A DNA stretch of 64,000 nucleotides from Ostrinia nubilalis. Lineage: Eukaryota; Arthropoda; Insecta; Lepidoptera; Crambidae. Location: the NCBI RefSeq assembly GCF_963855985.1, contig NC_087100.1, positions 6,421,001 to 6,485,000 of the forward strand. Direction: 5' to 3'. The translations under genes and the position numbers were made by a program. The notes below the pieces were generated by a model. It worked only from the letters and a program-made list of their open reading frames with translations, was not told where the DNA came from and ran no database searches. Below, in pieces: positions 34,235 to 47,129 of this stretch. Position 1 is the stretch's first letter. Each line of letters opens with the position of its first letter.

Positions 34235-34292
34235 CTTATTAAACACAATCAGCGTATTTGAGGTGGGATGAGTAGAATTTTCGGGATTGATT
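34235..34292 (-). CDS. Candidate 58-base internal exon
   Basis: On the minus strand a pyrimidine-rich acceptor (TTTAACTTTCCTTAAAG) and a donor (TTTAATAAG then GTAAGC) enclose 58 bases. Only one frame is open: one base completing a split codon, then INPENSTHPTSNTLIVFNK, ending in phase 0. The two N-x-S/T motifs formed (NST and a preceding NPE context) would suit an extracellular or luminal segment, but that is speculative. The phase-0 end matches the phase-0 start of 1676-1866. The phase at its start does not match the end of 57800-57862, so at least one exon between them is unseen if they share a gene. I do not recognise the family. Confidence 0.4.
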
Positions 34293-34920
34293 CTTTAAGG
34301 AAAGTTAAAGAATAAATGTAATTCCAGTTTTTAAACATATTATAGAAGTGATGTAATTTCAGTATACTGTCTTATGTAGAGACAAGAGATTTAGAAAGTA
34401 CCTTCGGCAGCAAAAAGAAACTGAAAAAAAAACGAACCTTAACTAGTACCTACCTACTTAGTAAGATACGAGATGTAAAATATGCTAATAATTACACTGC
34501 CGTACTTTATGATGATTCACCCGTGACTGATATGAAACAGTAATTCACATTCAAATCAAAGTGAAGGCTCAAATAAATATTCAACACCATTTAGATTTCA
34601 CGAACAAATTGTGTTGCATTCCTCACTCTGACCGGGCAAATAATTAAACTGCCCGCTAATAATTACTCTGGCGCTTAAAATGTAAATGTTGTCGCCCCGA
34701 GTATCTTCAGCCGTAATGTATGCGAATCGGGAACAGATAAGCGCAGATTTACACCATCTCACAGTGGCGGATTTACCAATAGGCCAAGTAGGCCAGTGCC
34801 TAGGGCGGCAGATTTAGAGGGGCGGCAAATTTAGGAAATTTTTTTTAAAGAAAAAAAATATAATTATACGTATACACAATCCATATCTAAATAAACGATT
34901 AATAAACGCACTGTAATATA

Positions 34921-36245
34921 CAGGGTGTTTGGCGGAAGGTTAGACAAACTTCGTGGGTGTATAGGTAAGGTCATTTTAAGAATACAAGTTCGCCCATTTG
35001 ACCCTAAGTGGGCTACTTTTTTTTTAATTGATATTTTTGTTTTTATTAATTTTTTTCCGAAATTTAACCTAAAAACTGCTTAAATTTTTTTTCTCGCATG
35101 TTTTCAACCATTTATTTTATTTGGTATTAATATCGAATATGTCTTTAGTCAAATAAAATAAATTTCACATCCAGACAATGATTGGATAACTAGTAAATTA
35201 AAATTCAACTTAGAATTCGATTAAAAAAAAATGAACGGCGATAATGGATTGCCAATGATTTTAAAAACATCTCTAACTTTTCTTCTTTCCAATGATATAT
35301 CACATTTAGTAATTAGATATTTAAATTCGTCAAAAATTCAAAGTTTAGGGAAGAAGATTGAGTAATCATACAAAAATTATCCATACTAAGTTTCTTCAAA
35401 CATCGATAAATTTTCTGCTATACTCCTTTTCATAAAATTTTTTTAGTGTTTTATTCCAAGGCCAAATTAAAAATAATAACCACATTATGAAAAAAAGAAT
35501 TTAAAAAAAGTCAAAATCAACTTTGTATAGATAATCCCAACTAATATTATAAATGCGAAAGTAACTCTGTCTGTCTGTCTGTCTGTTACGCTTTCCCGCT
35601 TAAACCTCGCAACCGATTTTGATGAAATTTGGCATAGAGATAGTTTGAGTCCCGGGAAAGAACATAGGATAGTTTTTATCCCGGTTTTTGAAACAGGGAC
35701 GCGCGCGATAAAGTTTTTCTGTGACAGACAAAATTCCACGCGGGCGAAGCCGCGGGCGGAAAGCTAGTTTTTGTATAAAATATTCCAAATTCTTCCATAA
35801 ACTTTGATTTTTTGACGAATTTCAATATTTAATTACTACTTGTGATATATCATCAGAAAGAAGAAAAGTTAGAGATGTTTTAAGATCATTGGCAATCCAT
35901 TATCACCATTCGTTTTTTTTTAAACCGAATTCTAAGTTGAATTTTTATCGTGGTTTGTATATTTGTTCAATTTTGGCGGCTCGTAAACTAGCTATCCAAT
36001 CATTATCTGGATCTGAAATTTATTTTATTAGACTAAAGATGTATTCGGAAATAATACCAAATAAAAAAATCGGTTGAAAACACGCGAGGAAAAAAATTGA
36101 AGCAGTTTTTAGGTCAAATTTCGGATTTTTTAAAATAAAAACAAAAATATCAATTAAAAAAAAGTAGCTCACTTAGGGTCAAATGGGCGAACTTGTAATC
36201 TTAAAATGACCCACGAAGTTTGCTAACCTTCCGCCAAACACCCTG
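34921..36245. mobile_element. Palindromic CAGGGTG element inserted in the hAT-like element
   Basis: Ends are CAGGGTGTTTGGCGGAAGGT and its reverse complement, each flanked by TA (TATA on both sides). The left arm 34921-35378 pairs with the right arm 35768-36245, so about 460 base pairs could fold back, with moderate divergence. No coding sequence is seen. The ends and TA flanks resemble Tc1/mariner-type or related TA-targeting elements; two further CAGGGTG ends occur at 39027 and 60920, also directly after TATA. Confidence 0.75.
35535..35767 (+). mobile_element. Non-autonomous Helitron-like element
   Basis: It begins TCCCAACTAATATTATAAAT directly after an A and ends GGCGGAAAGCTAG directly before a T, the insertion pattern of Helitrons. 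About ten bases before the end is the GC hairpin CGCGGGCGAAGCCGCG. It contains a GTCT microsatellite near the 5' end. A nearly identical copy lies at 60473-60721. It interrupts the loop side of the palindromic element, so it is the youngest layer of the nest. Confidence 0.8.
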
Positions 36246-37079
36246 TATACATATGTACTTATGTGATCATGAATTTTAAAATATTCCAATAGCGTTTCAA
36301 TAAAAATAAAATAAAAAACTCGTAACACAGGATCTTCGGAGCCTAGCACGAGCACCATCTCTCCACAACTTCGTGTATATTGTTTTATTACCAAGCCTTA
36401 GTCTTTCTGTTTACCTTTAAGTAGTTCTTAGCTAATTATCTTCTGTTATCTGATTGTTGTGGAGAAAAAATAAATAAAAATAAATAAATAAAATAAATGA
36501 ACTATTATTAATATTATTTTTTTACAAAACTTGCGCGCAAAAGACAAATCTAGTAGATATGTAAATCATTAAACTTCTAATGCTCGTAACTCAGTTCAGA
36601 CTGAGTTTAGAGGTATACATGTCATATTAAGTTTGGTTTATTACACTATTTTGTAACCAAAAAACATGGTCTGGTCGATGGCCGCGCGAAAAAAAAAGAC
36701 GCCAATTTCCGGCATTGTCTTTTAGTAACTTAAATAGAAATTCTTTGTATTGTTTTTAAACTGTTAAGTGCAATAAAAAATATTTAACAAAAACAATGTT
36801 TACTGACCACACATTATTTTGTCTGTGTTCTGTGTTTTAAGTCATGCCTTTCCCCACCTTTTGATTAGTACATGCTGCTGTTTTTAGGTCAACATTAAAC
36901 TCTTCAGTACATAGCGGGTTGCAAAAATAATCTAGTAACTGACAGAAATATCATTAAGTTCACAATCATACTAATAACGGGATTAAACTTAAGTATTGAA
37001 TTTCAAAAGTCAGTAGGGGCGGCAAAAATTTAATGGCCTACTAGCGGCAAATTTGTAAATCCGCCACTGCCTCACGTCA

Positions 37080-39020
37080 TGTGCTCGGACTTTACCGTTG
37101 CAGGAGACGTGCACACGATCGCCTTTTGTTTTTTTTTTGCACAGATAAAGGTGAGAAGTTTTTTTTTCAAATAAAGTTTATGATACAACACCAAGATAAT
37201 TTATAAGTTTACTTACGATTACAAAGTATGGCAATAACAAAAAATGTGTTGAAATTGGGTTCTAGAGCAATTTTAATTTTTAAGTGAATGGCATTTCAAA
37301 TAGAAGCAAACATGTAAAGCTTGGGAATTTTAACACATGGCGATTTTTTTTAGCAATCCCTTAAAGTCGCAGGGGAAAAGTGTGAAACCTAAATTAAGCA
37401 GGTACTTATTGTGCACCAAACGCGTTTGATACTTGAACACTTTTTTTTAAATAAATTGAAATGCATGTTTATAGTTAATTTGAATTTGTTTTGTTTTATT
37501 TGTACATAATAATATTAATTTCGTAAATTGCAAAATTGGTACCAAACAAACTTGGTAATTTTCTGGTCGCAATCGTAAAACTTTATACTAATTAAGTCGG
37601 AGTAGTAAATAATTGAATATGCAATAAATTTTTATGAGACTGGAATTTTCGGCATAGAATTTAATTAAGTACTCGTTCCAAATTACAGGGTTTGTGCCAA
37701 ATGGCATAAAATTAGTATTTTTAATGATATAAAGAAGGTAAAAAAGCTGTTTCTGTCTGAGGACAGTCGTAAAAAGAGGTGTCTTTGAACGCTCTTTTAC
37801 ACAGATGTTCCCAATATTATGATTACGGATTAATTTTTATAGCACTCGTCAAGGATCAAACCCATTTAGTTCAATCGGAATACTACAAAACAGTTCGTAA
37901 AAATTGAGCATTTAGCTGTCAAATATGACTGAAAGGCAGCACGATGGCGCGTCACAATCACGGAGCCTCAATTCCGCGCCGGCAAAACTGTTTTTTCCAT
38001 AAAAGAAATAAACAATAGGTATCTCATTTCGGGAGGAAAACCGACAACAAAAGCTAACAAATCCTGTTTGTCCTGCGGGAAGGCGTCCCTGATTTAATAC
38101 AAATTATTATTAGACGACATAAATAACGTTGCACGGGGCCGGCGGAGGCTCCTTAATAAGTAATAAAGGGGTCATCGTTCACTGCGCGGCGTATTAGCGG
38201 CAGACACATGGCGCGGCCGTGGCGTGGCGTGGCGTGGCATGCCGCAACGTTGCTGAAAGGGTCGGAAACGTGCTTTAGGATAGCGAAATTAAAGCCAGAC
38301 GTGGTTTATCATTTCAATACAGAAAAAGCCGTTGTTTTCAGAGAACGTCGTGTTCTTTTGCAGTGTAGTGTTCAGCGTTATACAACAACGTGACAAAAGC
38401 CTGTCGTAATATTAAAGCAGATACGGCATCTTAAGAAAACCATAAAATTAATAACAATAGGATAGGTAAAACTAATACAGATAATTTTCTTCTCAAAGTA
38501 AAAGTTGTAGACTTAAGTATCTGAGACCAGTAGCCACGGCACACAAGTACCTTTCCATAAATGCATTTAAAAACATCAAACAGAATTTTAGTAAGTTGAG
38601 ACATCTAAAACATGTCATTAAAAGTTTGTTCCCAAAGGTCGCTGGCAGCATACGTAGTTTTAATTGCTCGTTATTCCACTGGGAAATGGAAATGAGTTTT
38701 CTAGGGTTACTCGTATTGTGTTTTCGTATCGTATTTACAGTTTTCCGCCGTCCTGTCATCGCTGGACCATGCCCTTTGTCGGGGATCCTCACTGCAACAA
38801 TGAAAACTGAAATACTTATAAGCTCATATTCAATGTAAAGTTAAAGTTAGCTTTCATATCTTTCAGTAGATTTAAGGAAAGACTTGAATGTTTGTATTGA
38901 ATAAGCTCCGTAACTACTGGACTGATTTTAAAATTATTTCTCCATTAGAAGTATTTCTGATTCACAGATCCGGTACGAAGTTCACCGGGCGGGCTGGTTT
39001 TTTAATACGCAGAAATTTTA
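37080..39020. other. Non-coding; GC-rich patch at about 37930-38260
   Basis: The patch contains CACGGGGCCGGCGGAGGC and four GGCGT tandem steps at about 38219-38238 together with TTAATAAGTAATAAAGG. It could be regulatory. The remainder is AT-rich and featureless. Confidence 0.3.
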
Positions 39021-39026
39021 GTTATA

Positions 39027-39971
39027 CAGGGTGGAAACGATAAGTGATCTCACTAGATTATTTCTAAACTACAATACAAGATATCGAAAAACTGGTTACT
39101 GATGCTGAAAGTGCTTCATGAGCTCTTTCAAACGGTACCAATAATAGGTTACAGAATAAACTGGAACTATCCGAAAATTCAATATTTACAGCTTCCATAC
39201 ATTTGGTAAAGTTACATAATATTAAAAACTACACAAGATATCGCAAAACTAGTTACTGATCCTAAAAGTGCTTCACGAGCTCTATCCAACGGTATCAACA
39301 ATAGCTTGCAGAATAAATTGGATCTATCCAAATATTTAATGTTTCCATCTTCCATACATTTAGTACTATCACAGTCATGGCACTCATCTCTTGATAATAT
39401 TATAGCAAGTAAAGCCTAAAACTAATGTTTTTCACCAATAATTTTAAATAAGATGCAAGTTACGAGTTTATTTAACAAACTTTTTAAGTTTATTATTTAA
39501 CAAAAAACAAATTACACTTCTAATATTGTGTGGTTGGCCATACATTTAGTATGGAAGCTGGAAACATTGAATTTTCGGATAGTTCCAGTTTATTCTGTAA
39601 CCTATTACTGGTACCGTTTGAAAGAGCTCATGAAGCACTTTCAGGATCAGTAACCAGTTTTTCAATATCTTGTATAGTTTAGAAATAATCGAGTGAGATC
39701 ACTTATATTTTTTTTTTCTTAAAGGTTTTAAACCTTTGTTTGTCACCTGTCATCCGCTTTGCAATGGAGGGAAGTCGAACCTTAATTTCGAACTCCTCCT
39801 ATGTTCTTCTGATTAATTTCGTTGCGGGTCCAATGACAGTTTAACTTTCCCCCGGGACAAACTTGACCTTCATTGGTTTTTGTGGCGGTCAAGCTGTAGA
39901 TCCTGGCTACACAGGAGTTGCAGTGGTGGGAACGAGAGGTGGGAATAGTCCCGTTTATCGTTTCCACCCTG
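39027..39971. mobile_element. Second palindromic CAGGGTG element, TA-flanked
   Basis: The ends are CAGGGTGGAAACGATAA and its reverse complement, each next to TA (TATA on both sides). An internal unit containing GAGCTCTTTCAAACGGTACC occurs at about 39043-39209, again as a diverged tandem copy at about 39238-39370, and inverted at about 39536-39706. The element can therefore fold into a stem of about 165 base pairs. No transposase is present. The 3' side carries extra sequence (about 39707-39955) not mirrored on the left. Confidence 0.75.
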
Positions 39972-39984
39972 TATATGTGTCATG

Positions 39985-40570
39985 CTATTACTCCAAGTAC
40001 GACCTAACAGCATAGTTAAAAAATCATAAGGATACTGTCTAGTTCATTAATGGTGATCTGATGAAGTTTGTCTAAAAAACTCATAAAGCAGCATTGCAAG
40101 TAGGCTTTTAAAAAGGACTTTGACACATACTAGTTAACCCAACCACTGCTTCGGGACAATAAATGGGTCAGTGCTAAGAATAAGCAGCGCAAGAAACACA
40201 TAAAAATACACATTACAAGACAGAGAGTCTTATCAACATTTGGTACGTACCTTTAAAAATATGCAGTTGCAATATTCGGAGAGATATTGATATCTCTGCA
40301 CAGGTGATAAGGCAAAGGCTGAAGAGCGTACGTGATCAACGCGCCATCCCTCAACTCCCAATCGAATCAACTTCTGCAGCAGCCAATCTCAGGTAACATG
40401 TAACTTACTTGAAGGTGTTATATTTGGCTGAGCAATGTTACAGGAGGAGAAACGTAATTATAGAAATTAGTCATAAAAAAAGGCTAATGCGGGTTGCAGT
40501 TAAACTAAGTTAGCATAGCTCACATAGCTGACGTAGTTTCCCATAGTGTGTGATAGTTTTTTAGTTTGCA
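39985..40570. other. Nothing recognised
   Basis: AT-rich sequence without an exon, repeat or regulatory signature that I can support. Confidence 0.35.
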
Positions 40571-40575
40571 CACAG

Positions 40576-40670
40576 CTAAGGCTGTATAATAACCGATGTT
40601 TTTGCATGGAATTTGACAGATTTTTAACATTTGTTTAAGTCAAAGTAAGATGGTGCAACTCAGCCTTAGT
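40576..40670. mobile_element. Short MITE with AAGGCTG ends
   Basis: Ends CTAAGGCTG and CAGCCTTAG frame 95 bases, with the right-hand side reading AAAGTAAGATGGTGCAACTC. The same family occurs at 52627-52756, where ends and the AAGATG(G)TGCAA block recur. It is non-coding and probably mobilised by another element's transposase. Confidence 0.55.
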
Positions 40671-40679
40671 ATGGGAAAC

Positions 40680-43600
40680 TGCGGCAGCTATGCGAGCTCT
40701 TGCTCGACAATCTGGAAAAATCCACAAGTATAAATGAATTAATGGCATCTTATTTCGTTAATCTGAGTAAATAATTACTTAATTTACTAATTTGCTATTC
40801 CATTCTCCGTGACTCTATGAAGATAGCCAAATCGAAGCGTTGTTCGAATGTTGTATAAGCGAGTTTCGTACTTACGTGGTTTATTAACCGCGCCCCGTCC
40901 ACGGGTTTATTAGCGGCGCGCGTGTCCCGAATGCGAACGGGCGATGATTATTATTTATTTATATTACTTACATGATTCTTTTAACCCTTTATTATGTAAT
41001 TTGTGGATACACACTCTTGTTTCTACGCAGTAACAATTTAACGTCCTAGCAACTCGTGAAATCAGCTCGTGGTAGAGTTGTTGATGGGACTGAAAAAGAC
41101 TTCAATTTCATTAAAACCCGTAGAAAATTACTACATTAGAAACCTTCTTCGTCCAGAAATTCAATAATACGAGTACATATCTGAAGACATCGCATAGTGA
41201 GGACTGGGATGATTAATGATTATGATGAAACAACAAATATTGTTATGAAAACCGCAAAAGAATTGGTTTATAAATAAGAAGGTACGGACTAAAAGTATGT
41301 CTCATAAATTTAATTAAATAGACTTAGCTACTAGGTGCTTCATCTTTAGATATTATAGGCCTAGCAACTACGGTAACTAAGATTCATTAGTGCGTAACAC
41401 TTGTGCGAAATTCAAACAGCAACGTTATGCCCGAAGTGATTCGCAGGTTCAAAGCCAAAGCAAAGAGCTGTTACCACTAATCGGCAGAGTGCCGGGCCCT
41501 GTAAACACTTTTACACGTCCACCGGACCATAAATAACAACTCTATGAAAATATAAATGTTCCCCTTTTTTCTATCGTTTTCCGAGTTTCGTTTTTTTTCA
41601 TAGAGTCAAAAGCTTGAACAGACCACTTTCGCATTATGGAATTGCCAAAACTCTATACGTATGCGTCGATATAGAGCTTACATCGATGTTTCATCAAGGG
41701 AATATGTATTCTAAAACGTTAGACGAAAGTCGCAAACTCGCGTGAGGGAAAACGGAGTTGGGTCGTTTTTCGGTCGACATAGAACAGTGAGCGTAGAAAT
41801 GAGATATTTTGGCAGTATTACGCAAATTGGATAGCTTTCAACACTCAACGGAGTAGGTTCCGAACTTTCGCGGCAAAATTGAATTAAAAATATCATAAGA
41901 TGTAAACATGTACATGGCTACCGTAATGATGTGGCTTCCGCAAACTCAGCGGTTCATGTTCGCATACGAATCAGAAAATCATTAAAATTTTCTCTCAAAA
42001 TGAAAAATGAAAATATTTTCATGTTTGTACAGATATTTAAGTACATGTCACTTTAAAATATCAGTTTTGCTTTATAATATAATTCTAAAGTTTTTTACGA
42101 AAATAAATTTAGAGAGAAAAGTTACGTTTCTACATTGTAACGTCCTAAAAGATTGGTGTCAAATTGAGGTAGGTTATTCGTGAAGAATTTAAAAAATAAT
42201 AACCTAAGGAGAAATGGTTATAGCTGACCCTAATTATCTCTTGTTTAGCCCGGGATAACTACCGGATTGTTGCGGAGATTAATTATGATTAGCCATAATG
42301 ACGAGCTCATTTGCATTGGTAATGCCATAGAATGGGCAGTTTCTTTTTATCACAATTTGCTAAATGAGCGATGAATCCATAAAGAAGATTATGGGAGATC
42401 CGAACATCGGTATGGTTTAGACTCTTTTTGCAGTTTGTAGAGATGGTGTTATTCCGATACGAGCGCTAAAATTCGATACTGCAACTCTACACATATTTCT
42501 TAGTATCAATAGTTAGATGTACACTGTTTGCAATACTGTTCTGTGTTTATTGTATGTTTTTAATCATATTCGTACGATTGCATATCAAGTCTAAGGCACG
42601 TACTCTGAAATGACTTTCAAACCCCGATTCAAACAATATTTGAAAGGGGACTTGTATTGTCAGTACATGAACCTTGGCCCCCACAATCCTTAGAGCAACT
42701 CCAATTAGTAGGTATTAAAATAAAGGTATAAGTTACGAATGTGCAATTATAATAATTACATAGGCCAGAGTCGGCGCGACTGTACTGGCCCGCGTGGTCA
42801 CGTAGATGTAGCACTTATATTTGCTATAGACACTCAGACCGATTCTAACCCGTCCCCGGTCCAGACAAAAGTGCCAACAAAAAATCCGAAATTATCTCCA
42901 AAAACGCCATCTGTAATTTTTGATAATTACGTATAACCGGTCTAAAAATTAACCGATCGAACTACTTGAGCGTGGGACGTAGACACACATACATATATAA
43001 TTGTTTCTTATTAAAATTGACGTTAATCTTTTTTCGGAGCAGATTCCAACGAAGGGGCACCATCGCATTATGTTTAAGAATCGACAGCTATAATTTCTGT
43101 TCAATCAAGATTTAATTGTTTTAATGAGGCTACATGCGTGAATGGCCGGCCCAATTATTGTTTATTTTTAATCGCCTCAAGTGGTTTTTATGTTCGCAAC
43201 CAGGCACGCATGGAGGCCCGAAGCGATCATTTTCATTATTTTAATAATGTAAACTTCCAATAATAATTTACAGTGATTTGGGGTTAAACACGTTAAGAGA
43301 TATTTATGAATTCCTCGAGAGGTCCAAAGCGTAGTTAGCTCTGTAATTTGATCCCCGTTGATGGCGCTTGGTCGTTTTGTTGCGCCCAATCAAAGCGCAT
43401 CGGAAAGTAAATGCGGTGGAGTGGTTTGAGGCGACCAATTAATCACAATTTTCACAAAACTTGTAAAAAATGTAGAGACGTATGTAATGAATGCACCGAC
43501 TTGTAAATGTCTTGTAAGCGTTCTTACGTGATGTTGTTTATTAGTGTCAAATTAATTTGGTGGACGGACTCCTTTGGGGCAAATATTTTAGGAATAACGA

Positions 43601-45840
43601 ATTATGTCGAACGTATGATTTAGAGCTAATATTATTGGCTTGATTCCCTGTTATTCCCATGTTTGAATATTACACTACACATTTTCGTAAAACAAAAGTT
43701 GCAATTTACAAAATTGACAGTTGAAGTCGAAGGGTTTTATTAACTGTATTTCAAAATAATTAATAAGAATTACGAATGAGTATTAGGTCACTAAATATGC
43801 GTTATCTATACGATGTAAAAGGTTCGTAAATCAACTTGAGTCGTACTTAACAAAACAGGCACAATCCGGCAGAACTTATCGACGTTAACACACCTTCGCA
43901 TTTGGTCGCTTTCGCGTTATTTTTAACCGATGAGTTATATTTGAGTTCCGCATGCTTTAGTCGTGTTTTGTTTTGTTATTCTTTACCATAAAGGGTTTAA
44001 TGGAAGGCGAAGGCGAGTGACTTTCGGCTAATTTAGACGTAAATAATTGTAATTTATGTTTATTAGCAATTTTAATTACATATTATTAAAAGTATGTAGA
44101 GATTATAGAGATTGATTGAGAGAAGGTAATAGAGATTGAAGTGGCAATTGTTTTTAAATCCTCATACTGATCTCACAAATAATCGAAGCTGTCTCTATCT
44201 TTATCTGCCATCATTGCTGCAAGTAATATAAGATTAAAATTTTATCAAGAAATGAGATTCAAGACGATCTTAGGTAGGTACTAGCTCGTCTCGCCGATTT
44301 TTGTTTGAGAGATGCGACGAGTGGTGGGACACTGTGATCTTATTCTATAAGAGATAAATGCACTTATTTATCTGTTTTACATAACATTTCAGAATCACTG
44401 ATCCGATTCTGGACTATTCACTTTTTTAACTCGAGAACATTCATATTATTAACAAACCAAGCGGAACCGATTAAAAAACTGAAAAAGCTAGAATTAATTG
44501 TCTACCTAACCTAGAACCTAATCTATAAAAACTACCAACAAATCTAATCTTTAAAAGTATATTTTTGGTAGCGAAATTAAATATGGGATGTAGGATACCT
44601 AGTCATCTGCAAAGAAAGGGTTTCATGAAAATTTATCCCTAAGGGATCAAAATTTTAAAAGTATATGAGATGGCTGTGTATACTATAATAGCACTTTTTA
44701 TGTTAAACAATGCTTAAGCTGCAAACTCTAAAGTCTGCTTAAGCTAAAACCTAGCAACGTAGAACGTTTCATTAAAATTTTTATATCCACTTATTGGATA
44801 GCTCGCACAAGAAGTATTTAAAACAGCTATTATACAGCTACAGGGTGTGAAGAGGGGGGTAGCCGCAACATTGTCGTGGGGGGAGGGGGTATAACTAACA
44901 AGTTAATCCTGCCCGGGGCTGGTATGAAGTTTATATCACGCTTTGCATTATGCTTCATTATCTGGGTAATTTTTGCTTTGTTATGCTGCCCACGTAGGGT
45001 TGGCAATCGATATCGATGCTAAGATTGATCAAGAAAGTTTTGATGAACTTCATCAATGTAGAGCAACTTTGTCAAATGAAAACATTGTAGGTAGGTACAT
45101 ACAAAGTAGGCTTTAAACACTGGCTCTACTTTGACACTGCCTCGGCTAATATAAGAAGTTTAGCAGTCTCTATTTTAGGCTTAAAACCCTAGAAATGTTT
45201 TTTTTAAGATAAAAATATCTTTAAATTATTAACTTTTTTGTCTTTTTAGGCATCAGACTTCCTCTAATAATAAAGTCAAGACGTGACACTAAAAATAGGT
45301 AAGTATTTCTGTTTCAAACAATATGACGCGATGACGTGGATTTTTGAATATGAGTTACAAGGAAGGTTTCGTATCTGGAATGATATAAATACCTAATTAA
45401 ATTCAGCTGAAAAAAAATCAAAACCGTTTGTGCCTTCCTTTAAATGTCCAACATTTTCAAATGTATCACACTGAATTACCTATTAACATTGTTACGGGGC
45501 AGTATCGTAACAATCGTGAGCCCTACGAGGCTTTCACGCAGGTGAGACAGTGTGTCGCCTGCGGCGCTCGCTGCGCCCGCGCACCCCACCCCGCCACCCT
45601 CCGCGCGGATCGATCACCGTAGCCGGCAATTAACCTATTATGTTCAAGACTTCTAATTGTATTACTAGAGCTGATGGAAATTGTGTCACAGCGAACAAAA
45701 TAACTTAAATCACGCACTTTAAAAAAATGCGCTAAATAAATAACATCCGTTTCACGGTCTCATTAATCGATATGACTCTACAATTAACGAGGGCCTTGCG
45801 GCCTATTAAATCTTCTTTTATCTCAAATCAAAAAATATTC
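40680..45840. other. Long non-coding stretch, no repeats recognised
   Basis: I find no exon with supporting splice sites and no recognised element. GC-richer patches at about 40880-40960, 42740-42870 and 45530-45630 might be regulatory. A CAG/GTGAGA donor-like site at about 45539 follows a short open stretch on the plus strand but lacks an acceptor. Confidence 0.3.
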
Positions 45841-45846
45841 TTTTGG

Positions 45847-45898
45847 TGAACTGTGTTTTGACTTCCATAAATGTCACTATACGATCGCTCAAAGCCAT
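45847..45898 (+). repeat. Short dispersed repeat (partner at 47418-47467)
   Basis: CTATACGATCGCTCAAAGCC here and CTACACGATCGCTCAACGCC at 47418-47467 lie in matching segments of about 50 bases (GACTTCCATAAATGTCA versus GAACTTCCACCAACGTCA). The copies are direct, about 1.6 kb apart and diverged. The family is unknown. Confidence 0.5.
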
Positions 45899-46899
45899 AA
45901 TTAATAGTATAGGTACAAATCGTCGAATCTAACTTATAAGAGCCATTACAGTCTCGTATTTTTATGCTCTACCAGCGTTTTGCCAGTTACCCTGAAGTAG
46001 TTGTTATATATCATTAACTTAGTAGGTAAGCAATATCTGAATTCAGCACAGCCTGTCTAGTAGCACATAGAAGTTTGATTATGCCATAATCTTTCCACAA
46101 ATCGCCAATAAAAGCTCCTAACAAAAGTCTAACGTTCAAACTAGTCCATTCACTTCCTAAGTGGAAAGTCGTCGAAGTTGAAGGAAGGAACTCGGTTCTT
46201 GATGGATATCTCCAAATTATGACATGATTAAGTAACACCAGGCTAGATAGTTAAATAATGTTTGTCAGAAAGCTTTATTGCCAAACAATTTTGGTTGTGC
46301 CATAAATTGTGGTGATTTGCCACTTATGAGTGAGTGTCTATTTACTCGTAACTAGCTGTTGCAGCTTTACTTGTTTGTAATAGACTATTTCTTTCTTCAT
46401 GATTTTATTTACCTCGATTAACTCATTTTTCAGCAATTTTGTAGTGTATGGACTGAGTTTGTTGCAGTGCAGCATCAGCATTTAAGCATTTGGTAAAGGA
46501 AATGGGACAGGTAAAGCTTCGGTCTGGAAAGCATCTTTTTTGTATTCAACTTTAATTTTGATATTTTAAGTAGTTTATATTTATTCTTCCTGAATAACGT
46601 TAATTTAATGCAAATTTAATTTTGAATAATTGCAAGGCATTCTTATGTAGTCTGTGGAGAAAGAAGATAAAAGTAATATTACTTCGGTTAAACTCCAACA
46701 AGATGAAGGCAAAAGAACGTCACGAGTTGTCCTCTCATAAAAAGTAAATTGTGGTGAGGCTCATTAATTTTGTTTCACATTTTTTACGTGAAACACAAAG
46801 GCTTATTATGTACTTTGTCCAGCGAAGGTGCTTATTAAGAGTAAATACGAACACAAGACGGGACAATCTTTCGGGCTAACAGAGCAAACAGCATTAGAA

Positions 46900-47126
46900 C
46901 AAAATTGCCCATTTTACTAAAAGCGGGCAAAGCTCAATTAGGCGCAATTGTAATAGTGACGTTGTGGAAAGAGCTGGCTCCATTAGAGAAGTTACTGTTA
47001 ATCTCGATGACGGAACACGTCACAGCTCCAGCACAGACACTGGCGGAGGCGGGAGCGATAGCGGTAGATCTTAAGGCTAAGGTTTATAAGTCAAAAGCTT
47101 TTGTATTTTCCGTGAAAGGTCGCTGA
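46900..47126 (+). other. GC-shifted open segment of uncertain nature
   Basis: The plus strand is open for about 73 codons (LLKAGKAQLGAIVIVTLWKE, later APAQTLAEAGAIAVDLKAKV) in a block that is GC-richer than its AT-rich flanks. The minus strand is partly open too. I see no convincing acceptor or donor. Composition resembles the orphan exon at 11161-11419, but I could not show homology. Confidence 0.2.
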
Positions 47127-47129
47127 GCT

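Larger units (their letters stand above)
34762..37069. mobile_element. hAT-like element hosting nested insertions
   Basis: Terminal inverted repeats CAGTGGCGGATTTAC and GTAAATCCGCCACTG bound 2308 bases. CAGTGGCG-type ends are frequent in lepidopteran hAT (Tip100-like) non-autonomous elements. Subterminal GGCGGCAAATTT and GGCCTACTAGCGGCAAATTT blocks are also mirrored. No transposase frame remains. I could not identify an exact 8-base target duplication (left flank CCATCTCA, right flank CCTCACGT), so superfamily assignment rests on the termini. A TA-flanked palindromic element sits inside it, and a Helitron sits inside that. Confidence 0.6.

Noticed and set aside
45500..45625. GC-rich plus-strand frame with a CAG/GTGAGA site
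   Set aside because: No acceptor, and reading continues through the donor into a CpG-rich block; composition explains the openness.
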